Origin: Hydractinia symbiolongicarpus
Lineage: Eukaryota > Cnidaria > Hydrozoa > Anthoathecata > Hydractiniidae
Direction: 5' to 3'
Assembly (NCBI RefSeq): GCF_029227915.1
Contig: NC_079888.1
Location: 13,623,001 to 13,687,000 of the forward strand
Length of the DNA: 64,000 bases
The notes under the pieces are model-generated. The model did no database searches, had not been told where the DNA came from, and saw only the letters and a program-made list of their open reading frames with translations. A program made the translations under genes and the position numbers. Shown here piece after piece: positions 25,801-40,800 of the stretch. Positions within the stretch are counted from its first letter, which is position 1. Every line of letters starts with the position of its first letter.

Positions 25801-28800
25801 TACTATTTCCTAAAAATATAGGCCTTAATACGTAATAAAATGATAAAATTAGCACTAAAATTGCTGAGTCAGCAGAAATTTATATTTAAAAATGTATCAT
25901 AAACAAGAAAAAAATCGGCTTCTACGAGCTCCAACCTTTTCCAATCTCGTTATTTTTCATAGAAAATCCGTAGAAAATCTAAAAATCACCATATTTAATT
26001 GAGAAATAGCTGTAAAAAAACGAAATTCGTATTTCATATTTTTCGAAATATGAAATTTTACAAACTGATACAGTTTCATAATAGAAGTGGTTGATTTTCC
26101 CAGAGAGCATCACATTTTGTTTTTTTAGCATAACATCATCAGAAAAAGTGGACAAAGAAAACAGATATGGTGATTTCGAAATTGCATCAAGTCCATATCC
26201 TGGTACAGTATTTTTATTCAAAAATAAAACATATTTTAAAATTTAAGGTTACTGTAAAGGAAACCATTTTTTTTTTTGAGGTTTTTTGCAAAAAATTTAT
26301 GATATATAGAAAAAAAATTCTCTTTCCAATTACAAATTTTATATTCCATGAAAATATTTAAAACATCCCTTTTTTTTAGAAAAAACCTTTTCAGAGGTGT
26401 TATATCCTATTCGCCTTCAAGGAAATATGTGCAAAATGAGTTTAGCATATTTTTTGTAAACATTATGCATGATATGGAAATTCCGTATAAAAACATGCAT
26501 AATAATATTTTTTAGATAGTTTACTTTCACCATCGATACATATAAAAATGTTGTTATATAAAAAATCATTAAAAAAATCATAGTTAAGGAGTATGCATAT
26601 GAGCTGTCTATTGTAACCCTGATTTCTGTCTATTAATAATTTTGAATCATCTTTCTGCATACTCAGTTAGCACATTTTTATAACACCAAAAATCTTTAAA
26701 AACAAGTATCTCGTTAGTAAATTTTCGCATACATGCCTTTACGTTTGTGATCTCTTTTTCGAAAAGCTTCCTATTGGCTTATTGATATTTTCGGCAATGA
26801 AAAGCTTAATAAATTATGCACAAAAGTTTCCCGGATTTTTTTGTATAAATTACTGATTAGCGAATTGTGACGACAAAAAGAAAAAAAATATGCATTTTCT
26901 TGAACAATTAAATAGAATTACAAATAATTTCATAACGACTATTAGAAAGAAAAAAAACCATGAACCTTTTTTATTTTAATTTATGCTGAATATAACGGTT
27001 CAAAAATGAGAAGTCTGCGACCCAGCGTTCGGAAAAAAATGTGTGTGTTTATTTCATTATATTTTCATTTTGGAAAATTAAAATCTCACGAAAATAACAC
27101 CATCAAAAAGTCTTATCAAGCATTCAAAAACAAAAAAAAAAATAAGAAAAAAATAAAAGTATTGATAAATTAAAAGGGTTTTTCTGAGACTACTTATCAT
27201 GTGAGTTTTTTCCATTACAGCAACCTTAACAAGAAAAAAAAAACGCAATGTTTGTGCATTGTTATGCATGTATCCAAGGCATTCTTCACTTTCGTTAAAA
27301 ATTATAGTGTGATGATCAACCAACTTTCAACTGTAGATGAGCTAATTTTCACATACTTTTGTTGTGAGGTGTTTGTAAAATGCTGAATAAACTAAAACAT
27401 TAAAATTTATAATAACCATAAACAACTGTAATTATTTTGTATCCTAATATTTATAAATATATATTAGTAACAATGGTAATGTTTCAGGTTGTGAGATTTT
27501 TCAAAATTTTAAGAATAATGGTTATTGTGGTGAAGGAGTTTGTTTTGACTGGAGCCAAGTATGTTTCCATTTGTGCTTTATTTTTTGTAGTTTGTGTACC
27601 GTAAATAAATATAACTAGCCAGGGGACCCAGCAACAAAACAAGGGTTAAGCCACAAGTAAAATTGTTACCCAGCGTTGAAAACCCAGTGGATCAACTACT
27701 TTTCTGGGCCACACATTCATTCGTGAATCAAATGAAGCACACACAACATCATGGTGGGTATAATATATTTTTCAAAAAATAACTTTTCTTCTCATTTTGC
27801 TGAAAGTAAAACACAATTTACAACCTGTTGTTACCCCATCATGGCAAAAACAGTTGGTTAAGCTTTTTTACTTTTCAGAAAATGTTCCCACTGAAAGTTC
27901 AAAAATTTATATTACTCCAAGCTGAGCGCTTGGTACAGATGAACAATGTTGCATACCCATATAGGTATAATACCCTTTTCCAAAAAAAACTTCATCGCAA
28001 CTTCGGTTAAATAGAAACACAGGAAACAGCCAGTCGTAACACTGGGTCAAGCGCTTAGTACAGGTATACCGTGTTCCACATCTGTATAGGCATATCAACC
28101 TTTCCAAAAAAACTATATCCTAACCACAGTTTAAATCAAAATGCAGTGTGTAGCCAAAACAATCACTCAGCAGTTTTATTTTGTGGAAAATCTTTTGTAA
28201 AATTTAAAAATAAAAACAACCTGTTTTTACCCTGCCAGATTATAAAAAAATTGTGCAACATTGTACAGAAAAAAGCCTGCTGTCTCAGCAATTATATTTG
28301 TAGAATAAGTTTTCATGACCGAGGTATTATTAAAATAATTAAGAATTTTGGTGTAGCTGAACAGCATTTAGCTACTTTCACTTTTAAGCCAAATAATAAA
28401 TAAACTAGCCAGCCACAAACCCGAACATAAAAATAAATAATTTTGGCTAGGATAAGAAGCTTTATACCTAACTAAATAAAAACTTTAAAATATAAGCAAT
28501 AAAATAAGTTAGCTAGCTTGCCATGCTCCCTTAAAATCTATGTTTGCAGCCAACTCTTAAAATTTGTTAGTTTAAGGTATATACATAGCTAGAAAACGTG
28601 ACAATATGTTTACCTTAACATGCAAAAACATGTAAAAAGCACAATACCAAAAGGTCAGAATTAGATCGTCTACCAAGCACACCATCATCACTAGAACTTT
28701 AAAGCGAATAGAGGTTCATTAATTAAAATGACTCTACTCATATTTAGCGATTTTTCGATTTTTGAATGTTGTTTTTTGTTTTTGATAACACATGCATTTA

Positions 28801-31800
28801 ACCATAACTATTCTTTTTAATCTATATAAAAATATGGAGACTGTGTGTGTTTCCGTTTGTCTGTAACAGAAAAGATGGATGTGTTCATTTTTTTTGATGT
28901 TGCTAAAAAAGTTATCTTAATTTAAATTAATAAAAGCATTACAATGCACCTAAAACTATTAAGGCTTAATAACTTGGAAACAAGGTGGTGACGAAAGTCA
29001 TTTTTTAACCGTGCAGATAACTATGGGCACCCTGGGACAAAATTGGAAAAGTTTTCCAAATCTGGTTCTCCAAATCTGTTTGTTGATTTTCCATTCCGCC
29101 TGTAGTTAGTTAATATTAATTAATATTAATGTGAACCTAAATGCCACAACATTTTATTATTTAATAAAATGCTAACTATCTTTGTCTGTGATTAAACATA
29201 TGACACTTAAACAATTGCGAAAAAGGCTACCTACTTTTTTAGGATTTTGCTGATGCATTTTTAAGCATACCTACCAGTGTCCCGTTACCTGTAAATATAG
29301 AATGGAAGAATTACAAGGTAAGTTTTTGTTTCTTTCTCTCTCTCTTTCTCTTTAATTGCAACTTTATGTATAATTTATACATAAATGGCAAATGTGAAAA
29401 TGTAATGCTTCCATTATTCACCCTGGGGCAATTTTTAAGGGAATAATGTTATTTTAAGGAAAGTACTCCATTTTTTATAATGGTTACTTTTGATGGCATA
29501 AATAATCAAATTTTAAGCAAAACTTGTGAAGACAATTAGTCAAGATCTCGTCTTAAGCATACAAAAATACCCAAGTCATATTTATATCCATTTTTGTCAA
29601 TCTGACTCTCGTTTGGACAAAAAATAGACAAATTGATGCATTATGGTATTTAGAGAGTTATTAATGGCACTTAATTTTGGGTTGTACATTTTATATATAT
29701 TTTTTTGATTTATAAAAATTTAAGTGTAACCTTATAGCGTTCCAGGGAAATTAATCATAAAAAATGCTATTTTAAACATCATATTCATGTATTACTAAAA
29801 TTACAACCGTGTAAACATAATACTTTTGTTTATTAATATTTTCATTCATAATAGATTTCTATTTTTCAATGAAAAAGTTTCCTATTTTTGTAGACAACAT
29901 CATGTGTTTTCACATTGATTTCAAACTCATTTTTATTGCACTAGTTGGTGTACGTCTTTATTTTTAATGTTCTTCGTTATCTTGTGTAGTTAACACTTCT
30001 TTTTCACTATTTTCATCTTCCTGCATTTCGACATCTTCAATTTTGTCTCCAGCGGCTAATGCTTCATCTTGGTTCATATCGTAGTCATGATCACCACCTT
30101 GTTTACATTTCTTATTGTAGACAACAAAAATTATGCACAACATGACTAGCAACACAATACCTATGCCAACTGCAACCAATGGTGTTTTTAAATTTGAACT
30201 TTCGTCCTGCTGGTGTTTTTTAGGTGTAGTAATACTGATACACCTGGACATGACCTGATTCGTTATGTTCAAAAACTTTTTTTCTGAAAAAGGAAACGTG
30301 GTTTCAATACAAATATTGTACACATTATTAATGTGCACCTTCGAAAAGCGAAACATCTGCTTAGTTACATCGCTGGAATGTGATTTATTTTTATTTTTAA
30401 CAATCACTCGGTCAGTGTGAATAAATTTATCATCCCAACTGTAGTGGTTCCACTTGATCTCAAAACCATCCCAAGCATTTTGTGTAATGGTAATTTGCTT
30501 TACACCATGGTTTATATAGCATTTATAAAGCCAGAGAAAGTAATCTGTTGTCGTAGTGTTGGTACCTGTCTTTTGTGTTGTCTTTATATTCAAATATGGT
30601 GCATTGCGTATAAGTTTGTTCGGACAAACTAGTTTGTTTGCAATTGAACTTGTGCATCCTGGTTGATATATCCACTTCTTTTCACCAATAAGACGAACAT
30701 ACAGCGTCATGTTAAACATATTTACGTCTGTTGGTGCAGTGAATACTATATGTTTTGCATTGGCTTTGCATGATACATTTGCTACAACGGGAATTCCTAT
30801 TTGCACAAAACACAGGACAGCAAACAGCAATTTCATTTTTGTTTATCTATAAAATAAAATAATGTTGCATTAGGTTTATGTTTAAATATCAGGTTTCAAG
30901 GTGTAAGTTTTAAAAGTTGTTGAAACAGTAGAATTAACTGAAAGTCCTTTTAAATTGTATTGGTCCTTTAGGTGCACAGTAATAAGTTACTTTCCCTTTT
31001 CCTTTTCCATTTTACTTTTTATTAGAAGAAAATATGCAAATATAAATACACTCTTTGTTGTAAAATTATTTATAGCTCCTTCATTTGTTGTTCACCAACA
31101 TTACAGAAATATGTATTGGAGAAAATTGCAAGGGGTATGAATCACAGTTGCATTGCTGTAGTACAGTCCTAAAAATGACTCAACAGCATTTTAGCAGATA
31201 GTTACAAAGGATATTTAAGTGCTGTGCTGATGAAATATCGACCAAGCTTACAATGTGAAATTATTTGATTGTTCTCAAGTTTACATCCATTTTAAAACAT
31301 CGTACAATAGAAATAATTAAGAAATGAGCTGTCGTAGATATAAAAGCTCATTTTTTAATTGTTGAATGATTTAGTGTTGGGATAGTTGAAAAAAATTTCA
31401 ACCTTCTGTTTACTATAAAAAAAAACCAGAAAATTTAGACACAACATGCAAAGCAATAAAGATTATTTGATGCTATAACGACACACAAGTATTTATACAT
31501 CTTGACGTCATATATTATATTACCCATGGCAACTACATATTCTGTGGTTATAGAAGCTTCTAAGCTAATAAGTTCCTTTTTTCGAAGTAAAACTTATATA
31601 AATAATATAAAATATGCAATATACTATAATATACACTATTAAATGGTTTTACAAAATCTTCTTATGTGTTACTATTTCTTTTTTAAAGGAATAAAAATCT
31701 TTTACAAACAAAACTCACTGTTTAACTGTTATATGTGTATCTTTTAAGACCTTGGCTATACTCTCCTCCACAGCTGTTGGATAGTATAAATTTTTAAGTA

Positions 31801-34800
31801 TCTTATTGAAGCATGTGTGATGAAGTGATATGTTATTCTTTTTTTGAAGTTTCTGATGAAGCTGTTTTATGTTTGTTTTTTATTTGTAAATGGAAGAAAA
31901 AGAACTTCCTTAACAAAGAGAGAAATTTTATTTAATTGATTTATCTCACTTCATTGTATCAGTGATTGTTTATCTTTGATTGTCTATATATTTTTATATT
32001 TTTTGTATTTTTTTTATATTTTTTGATAAAAAGAATAAGTTATTTCTTTTATCCCAACTTATTCTTTTTAAAGTTTTTTTATTCTATTTTATAATGAGGT
32101 TAAAAAAAGAGTAAAAAAAAATTGTAAATAGGATAAATAAATAATAGTGAAATATAAATCATAAAATAAAATAATAAATTACTTAAAACAATTTCTCCAT
32201 GTATCCTTATAAAGAAAAATAAATAAATAAATAAGTGGATCAAATTTATTTCAAGTGACATACAATATCACAGGAAATATACTGACTTTAGTTTTTTTTT
32301 AAATGTTCTTATTCCTACAGTGCTATTATAATCCATGAACATTGTTATGTCCATATATTTTCAGCTTAAATGTTTTTAATTAGCCTCAGAAAAATCAAGA
32401 CAGTGTTTTACATACTTTAGGTGTTAACCAACCTTAGAAACTCAGAATGAATGTTGTTTTGGTAACCATTAACCAAACAGTAATGTTTGATTTAAAAAGA
32501 AACAAAATCAACCACTAAGGCTGCTTATTACCAGAGCCTACTAGATGTTTTTCTTCTCAAAATTCGTTAATAAACCTGGACGTGCTTGCAGAAATGAGAT
32601 GTGCTGTGAAGAATTTGTTAACAAAGAAGTATAATTAAACAGTTGATTACCCTGCCTTATTTTAATCATAATTTAAGCATGAATTTGAATTATTGGGGGG
32701 AGAGTGTTCAGTAAAAAACTGTTCTCCTCCTCTATTATTCTGTTTTGTTGTGGAAATTTGTGGAAAAGTTGTGGAAAAACACAACTTTTTCCACAACTCC
32801 TTAATGCTTAAAATTTCTTTAGTGTTAATAAAAATTCACAGGAACTAACTAGCAGATATTAATAACTAAGGATAAGAATTATTTTTGTAAACAAAATTTG
32901 TTAAAAATATGTTTATAAATTCATGTCATAAACTCACCTTCTTTTGTAAGCCAACTGTGAAAAACATAACTTAATGTAACTTTTCTAAATTTATTTAATT
33001 TGAAAAAGGTTTTTTTATAAGATATAATTCTGTAATTTTTAAACAAAATTATTTTAAAGGAATAAAATACAATTAAATTTACATACTGTATTATAAAATA
33101 AAATTTAAATAAATGCATTTCATTATTACTCTTTTTCTTCTCTTATTCTTTTATTCAGGAGCTATCCTGCAAACACCTTCCTTTCTATACACCATCTTCT
33201 TTTGTTACTCCATTTTAATAAAACAGTTTTTTAATGAGATGCTTTCATTGTTTTTAAGGATCCTTACTTATTTTATAATTGACTGTAATTGTTTAGTTTG
33301 TTAACAATTATTTTCTAAATTTTCTAGAGGGATTTCATTTATAGCTGAATCTTATTGGTATGGTGTTTTTTTTTGTTCTAATCATTACAAAATTTAATTA
33401 TGTTGATGCCCTTTAAAATTTGTGGAATTTTTGTTACCAAGGTGATTTCTAAAAGAATTATGCTATTACACAGTGTTATATTTACTTATATTTTGTTGTC
33501 TATTTAGCACTTAATAAGTTAATGAACTAAATCTGAATAGAAATAATTATAATTATAAATATTACTGACACTAGCAAAAATTTTTGCAACAGTTATTTGA
33601 GGCAGGATTCTTCTTGTATTAAAGCTATGTAATATATACATGTAATACATCTTGTTTTCTGACATAATCATGACAAGGAAAGTTTTGGTAGTATAAAAGA
33701 CTGGTTTTTTATTCCTGATTTCCAGTAAAGTAATTCATTATGATGTTGATGGGTGAACCTGTAGATTTTTCCACAGTTTCTGGGTTCGGTAGCTCAGGTG
33801 GTAGATGGTGATCGTTAGCCCAGTCAGTAAAGTGCTCTACTTACTTATGAAGACTTATGGGTTGGATCCTAGCACAAGTCATGGTCTATTTGTGCAGAAA
33901 TTTGAAAGATTTCTTTAGGTCAAGCGGAAGCTATAAACACTCTAGCATACTATTTCACCAAATCTTTTTAGTGCCCCAAGTAAGTGTGTTCATTTTCCTT
34001 TCACAAAATGTTAAATTTCTTATATTACCTGATGTTACAACACAGCGTCAATACATAAATACATTGATATCAAAATACAGTAAATAAGATGACTGAAACC
34101 ATAGCATTGCCATCACACGTTTGAGGAAACCATATTCCATCTAGCTACCTAGAAACAACCCTAGAGCAAAATTATTCAAATTATGCAGAGTTGAGCCCAC
34201 CACCCCACTTGGAGTAACAGGTTGATGATGTCATCAAAAAACATTTAATCCTAGTCTCCTTAAACATTCATCAAAAATATTATTATCTTATACACATGAA
34301 CGCAGACAATGATTAAACAAATTTTTCTTAGGTAACTAGGCTATGTTGACATCATAAAAAATTTTAAAATTATTAATCGTTTCCATTGTTTGTGTAAGTG
34401 GATTTTTTCATAGACTTACAATTTAGGTAATATTATTGCCCTCACATTAGCTGTAAGTAACATGAAGCAGTACTTCAATAATTTTTAGACAAAAGCAAAA
34501 TATTGATCCATGCATAATCATTGCAGGTGTTGTTTTTCTCATGTCTCTACTTAAAAAAGATTGGCCCACAGCGTATCAGTGGACATGAGAATTATTATCA
34601 TCAGTATGTTTAGTCATCTTTGTCATCTCTTTTAAAGGTGCACGCATTTAATGGGATAAGGAAAACTAATGATTTCCAAATAATGGTACACTTTTACTTT
34701 CTGGCAATAACTAATAACAGCATGCATTTGAATTAAATCCTCCGACAACGACACAACAAAATTTAATTTTGAACATATTACTTCATGATATTGTTATCTG

Positions 34801-37800
34801 CAAATTTACTAGTTGAACTCTCTAACACGCCAGGATTACACAATAATTCACATCAATTTCAATGAATTGCTAAAATATTAGAAAAAAGAGTCGTGCTAAT
34901 GTCAGTGAAAATTAACACTCTAATCGGATTTAATCAAATAACCTAAGTCTTAATTCTGCTTGTTCCATTCTGTGCATTGTGCTTGCCACAATGCACAGAA
35001 TTGAACAAGAATGATCAGCCCAGAACTACAGCCTAGAAAGGTCCAAAAACGGGGGAAATAAGGCGTTAAGAAAGGTCTTTCTTTATAAGTAATATCTACA
35101 TATATAAAAACGGCTTTCTTAATGCTTGCTTGTGGTTATAAACTTTGCAATTTCATCCTCCTTTTCACTAATTTATGTCCCTGGTTGTAGGCCATCAAAC
35201 TAATTTTTTAATTAATTTTCCTATAAAATTTATGCAGGATCATTCAATTATAGAAGTCGGCTTATTTACCTAAAAAATAGGGTTGTTTGAAACTTAATTT
35301 TATGGATGCTTAATTTTATTACATTTTTATTATATTTTAATTGTGGATGCCTGTTGATGCTTATTGTAATTATTTTGGAAAATGAGACATAGGCTTGTAA
35401 TCTCAACCAAAGGTAGTCTCTAAAATATATGTTAATAGACTTTTTAAAAAAGAAGGAAGATGGAATTTTTAAATCATAACTTAAGGTGTAGCAAAATGCT
35501 TTAGCTAATGATATCACAGTGTTGGATAAAAAAAATCTTAAACAAGTAAGCTAAGGTATTTTTTAAATCTTGTTAATAAACATGTGTTACAAAGCAGTCA
35601 TTTTATGTAAATTTGTGATTAAATGATTCTGTACTGATAAACATTTAGTAGTGAAAAAGGTTTTTTAATTTAGCAAAAAACCTGTTGAAGTTAAATATTA
35701 AAAAAGATGTTTGTGTATCTTTAATTTTATTTTTCATAATTATATAAAAGAATTACTTAGAAAAACTTCATGTTTTTTGTATTTTCATACAAAGCAAAGC
35801 TGACAACTCAGTAATATCAGCATAACTGTTCAATTCTTCTATATCCCAGTAAATTGGTTTCAGTTGTTTTCGTGGTGAGAGTAGCTCATCTTCATGTACA
35901 ATTAGTCTGTAGATATGTTGTTGTTGTCGCTGTCGCTGTTGTTGTCGTTATTGTTGTTGTTCTAATTTTAGTTTTCTATGTTTCCATAAAAGAATCATAA
36001 CTCCAGTACATATTAAAAATACACTTGTGGTTAAAATAATTACAGTTTGATTGCTGGATACTGTAAGAGACTTTTCTAATACACCATAGTTTTTTTTACG
36101 GGGTGTTGTAATGTTTTCGCATTTAGTTATATTTTTATTTACCATCATTGTGTCGATGCACACTCTGTACCTTGTACATTTTTGAAGGATAAGTTCTCTT
36201 GTGCAGTTACCATTTCTGCAGCTTTTCTCGGATGCTACTTTATATGGCATGTGAAGAACACTCTCTTCCGTAATGATAATATACTGGTCTTTGTATTTAG
36301 TATGTAACGAGTTCGTCCAATACAGACGTACTTTGCTGTGACCGATATTAATAATTTTGAACGTTTTTACAGCTTTTGTTATGCAGTTTGAAAAAGCATA
36401 CATATGTATCCATTTTTTGTGATATGTTTGTGTTTTGTTAATGTTGTTGATTTTTATTCTGGTAGTGTATGTTCCAGGAGTTATGGGCCAGCTTTTCATT
36501 TGACATTGTGCGTATTTAATTTTATGTATATGGCAGTGCTGCACCTGGTACCACCTTGTTTTCTTATATTTTCTGTAAGCAAGCTCTATGCAGTTATGAG
36601 GTTTGTGATTGCTGCATAAAGTTAAGTTTGTTGCAGTAGGCATCTTGATATTTGAAATAATGGTATGGTTTTTATTGAGGAAACATGTCCAATCCAATTC
36701 CTGAGTTGTGGTAATGACATTTAAATTAGGCATTAACAGGTACAACAGGATGACTGCATGGATTTTCGTGTTTCTAAAAATAAAAGTTTTACTTAAATGA
36801 CAAAGAATTTCAATTTTCTGAAAATATATATCATATCATATTATATTTTATATTATATCATATGTTTTTCTATCAGTATTCTAACCTAAGCTATGTATTC
36901 ACTTCCTGTTTATGAAAGTATTAAACTGATTTACTTTAGAATTTAAAAATTCAGAAGTTTGAATGACAAAGATAACAGATAAATGGAATAGACTGGCAAA
37001 AATTAAACCCTCATAATATAGAAAAATCGAACAGTTGTGAATCATATTACCATGATGTACTGATTTTTAAGGATTTTCAACATAAAGAAACAAGTTACTC
37101 AAAACAGGGAAGCTTAACTGTTCATGAAATTTCTTTTTGTCTAATATACCATCATTTGCACATACTGTGAACATGCATACCTAAATTTGTTTGTATAGTA
37201 CTTTTTGTTGTTGTTGTTGTTGTTGTTTGTGTTTTTCTTGTGTGCGTTTTATGTTCTGTTTTGTATATCTTGTAATAAATAGTTTTCCACTTGTCTTTTG
37301 CTTCCTTTTATCTTTCTCCAATAACTTGAATGTGATTGTGCATTAGTTTTGTAAACTATGTTCTAAATTAAGAGAAACAACATGCCAGTACAATATTTTG
37401 TTATCAGTGTATTGTTGGCAACGTTTGTTTTGTTTATCAACACTAGAATATGTTATGCTAACTATACAAAAATTTACATTGATTTTTTTATTAAATGTTG
37501 ATTTAATTGTTTTAATTGCTCTTTTTATTTTTAATGAAAAGTGTTGGTATCCTGGATACTGCTTATTGCCCTGTATTTTGAAAAGATTTTAAAGCCCTAA
37601 AAAATCTAAAAAGGACTGCGGGTAAATCCTTAACGTTTAAATACTTCATATTGTTAATAAATTTTTAGGGACAAAAAAAGTATTTTAAAAGTATTGTGTT
37701 TTCCACATACAGATGGATTTTTTGTGATTATTTTATTTCTATACCTTAAAAACATGAATCTTTATTTAATCTAGGTTATATAATATTTTTATGCAATATA

Positions 37801-40800
37801 TAATTTTTAATACTTTTTATGGAAAGGATACACATAAATGTTTGTGTATAATATTGTCTAAATTTTGAATGAATCTGGGTGTGTTTTTTTACCCAAGTAG
37901 TAAAAAGTGATGTCAAAGGAAAAACGAATGTGTTGTATTTTAAAAGAAGGATTTATTATTTAATAACCAGAACTTTAAACAGAATGCTAAAACTTGTTTT
38001 AGAACTAAATTAATTAAATTTTAAGCGGATTCAATAAATCATGACCTTCTGTTACCTGAACGCAAATAGTCTGATCTTAATCAGCTTTGTAGATTCTTTT
38101 CAGCTACTTATGCGACAGGAAGCAAAGTGTAAAGTTTGGTCCTTGTTTAGTTATTTCTTAGATTTTGAGTTCTTGACCCTCAAGGATCAATTCTTAGTTC
38201 TCTACTATTTAATGCTTGTATTAATGACTTTTTTAAATTTATCAATCGAGGGATGTGCAGTTTGACTGATGATAGAAAGATTATCTCACAGGGGGGGGTC
38301 AAATTTACCATCTTCCACTACGTGTTGCACCACCTTTAATATTTTTATTTGTCGCCTACATGCGATAATTTTGCCTGTCCATGTCATCTCTGTAAAACAT
38401 AAATTACATAAATCAGTCAATTTTATTTAGCATTTATGCTAATTTGTCCACTGTGCTCGACTATAAATTATGAAATAGAAAAATAAATAAAAAACGTAGT
38501 AGGATTAGAGGCAAATTTAAATTTATGATGACATTTTGTAATAATAACATTTTTTTCAAGGGAAATAAAAAGACTGGAAAATTGTTAGATTTATTTTATT
38601 ACTACGTGATGTAATCTAAAGCCTTGATAGTTTTTGGTGATTCGTTTAAAGATCTCTAGGAACGATTCAATAAGCTAGTTTTCACAACCCGGAGTTCTTC
38701 CCAGAAAAAACTGCTGCAAATGATATCGCCCTTGCTGCAAATGATATCGCCTCTGCTAAAGATTTTGTCGCCAACACTAGTGACTTTTTTTTCAAAATGA
38801 TGCCAACTCAACTAATATGACGAATAATGATGCCAACTCAACTAATGTGACGAATAAAAAAGTTTTGCTTCATATCCCTTGTTTTTTACAATTTAGTAAG
38901 GTTTAATTATACTAAAAAATGTGGATGTCGTTTTTGTCCAACAGAATGTGCTAAGGAATCTTTTCCTATGGTAACTTGGGACTTGTAAAAATATTTTTTT
39001 AAAAGATTTGCTTTTCCTTTTAATACTTTACTTGTTTCAGACTACTTTAAATTATTTGGCATTTCCGTTTGATTTTGTAGTAAGTTTTTTCCAGCAAGAT
39101 TATACTTACAATGTTTTACTTTATTCTCAAAAAGTGTCTTGCTCCATGGAAAATCTTTATTACAGAAACAATTTAAAAAAGATGCATTTTTAAGGGAAGG
39201 CTAAATACAGAAAAATATATATTGATATAATTTCACTTCCATTGTTTTTGTTGTATTCAATAATAAGTTAGTGTCATTTTAGGCGAAATCAGTCTTTCTG
39301 TTTCTCTTTTTGTTATTTCCTTCAACAGCAATTTTGTTAAAGCCTTTTCAATGTTTTTCTGGAATTATGTATTCAATATCGTATCAGGTGCCTCTCTATG
39401 ACATCACATTCTTTATCTTCAGATTACAACTTTCAAAATGCTCCTTTCATAAGTGGAAACTACATACAATAGCATTTGTGCAGATGGATAAAGCATGCTT
39501 ATTAGAATTAAAGTTCAGTGTATTTTTTTTATCAACTTCTCTTTTTGTGCAATCGCATTAACTAAACGTGTTGCTATGAGAATAATAAAAATGAATGGAA
39601 AAATTGTCTGTTAAATGTTTGCTTTGTTGTTTAATTCTGTTTTCTTTTTCGTTAAAACTGTCGACTTGGTTTCATTATAACGACTTTGGTAATTATGTTG
39701 CGAAGTATAGTTGTGTTCATCATTTGCCGTCTTCTTTGTGAAATCCATTGATGGTATGTTTGTTTTGAGACGATTAATCATCATTTCTCTTCCTCAGGTG
39801 TTCAACTTTTTATATGCATGAGACTACCGTTGTTATCTTTCACACTGCTACTGCTGGTTCATTGTTTGTTTGCACACGTGAATAGGTTTCCATTTCTTCA
39901 TAAAGATGCTCTGTGTTTCTTATATCATTGGCATTGCGTGGCTGAAGGTTTTGGTATGGCTGAAGGGTTTGGTATGGATTTTCTTGTCTACCACCATGGC
40001 AATAGCAATATAGTAAAATAAGAATTGATGCGACTATAATAACTAGTATAGCTATTAAAATTGTTTCGTTCCATTTGATTGATTGATTTTTGCTCTCATG
40101 ACAACTTGTGTTTACGTCTACACATTTTTGTTTTTCATTTTCCTCATCTGGTAACAGGCATACATAGTAGTGTGAACATGCTTGAAATCCTTGAAACGTC
40201 TTGTGACAGTATATACCATAACAAGATGTTTTATCAATTGTAAATAATTGGTCCATACTAGGTCCGATTATTCTAATTTGCCAATTAAATGATGTGGTAA
40301 AAAGTTTTTCATATTTCCTGAGAACAACAGTCACGGAAATGTCAGTATATTGACCATACGCCTTAAGTATGTGTTGTTGTTTTTCCAGACAAAGATTGCC
40401 ATCAAGCAATGGAGACCAAGATGCTATCAACATGTTCTTTTGAAAAAATCTTGTAATTACTGTAGTTGAGTTATCCATTCTTATTTCTAGCTTAAACTCC
40501 CATGGCTCAAATTTCTCAACTAAGTCTGTTACCATGATATCAGTGCAGCATGATATTTCATTTAAAGTTGGCAAACACCTGGAGAATGTTGTCCAGTTCC
40601 TTTCCCCCACTTTACTTTTGTACAAAGACAATGTTTTGTTTGGTACTTGAGATAATGGTTGAGGCACACTCACGTTTATGTTGAAATAATAGCTTGTGAT
40701 GCTGCAAGTAAAGTTTGATTTATACTCTGTCTTCTTTGTCATGGTTTTATTGACTGTTACCATAGCAATGAAAATAAGCCCAAAGCAAATGTTGTAAGGC

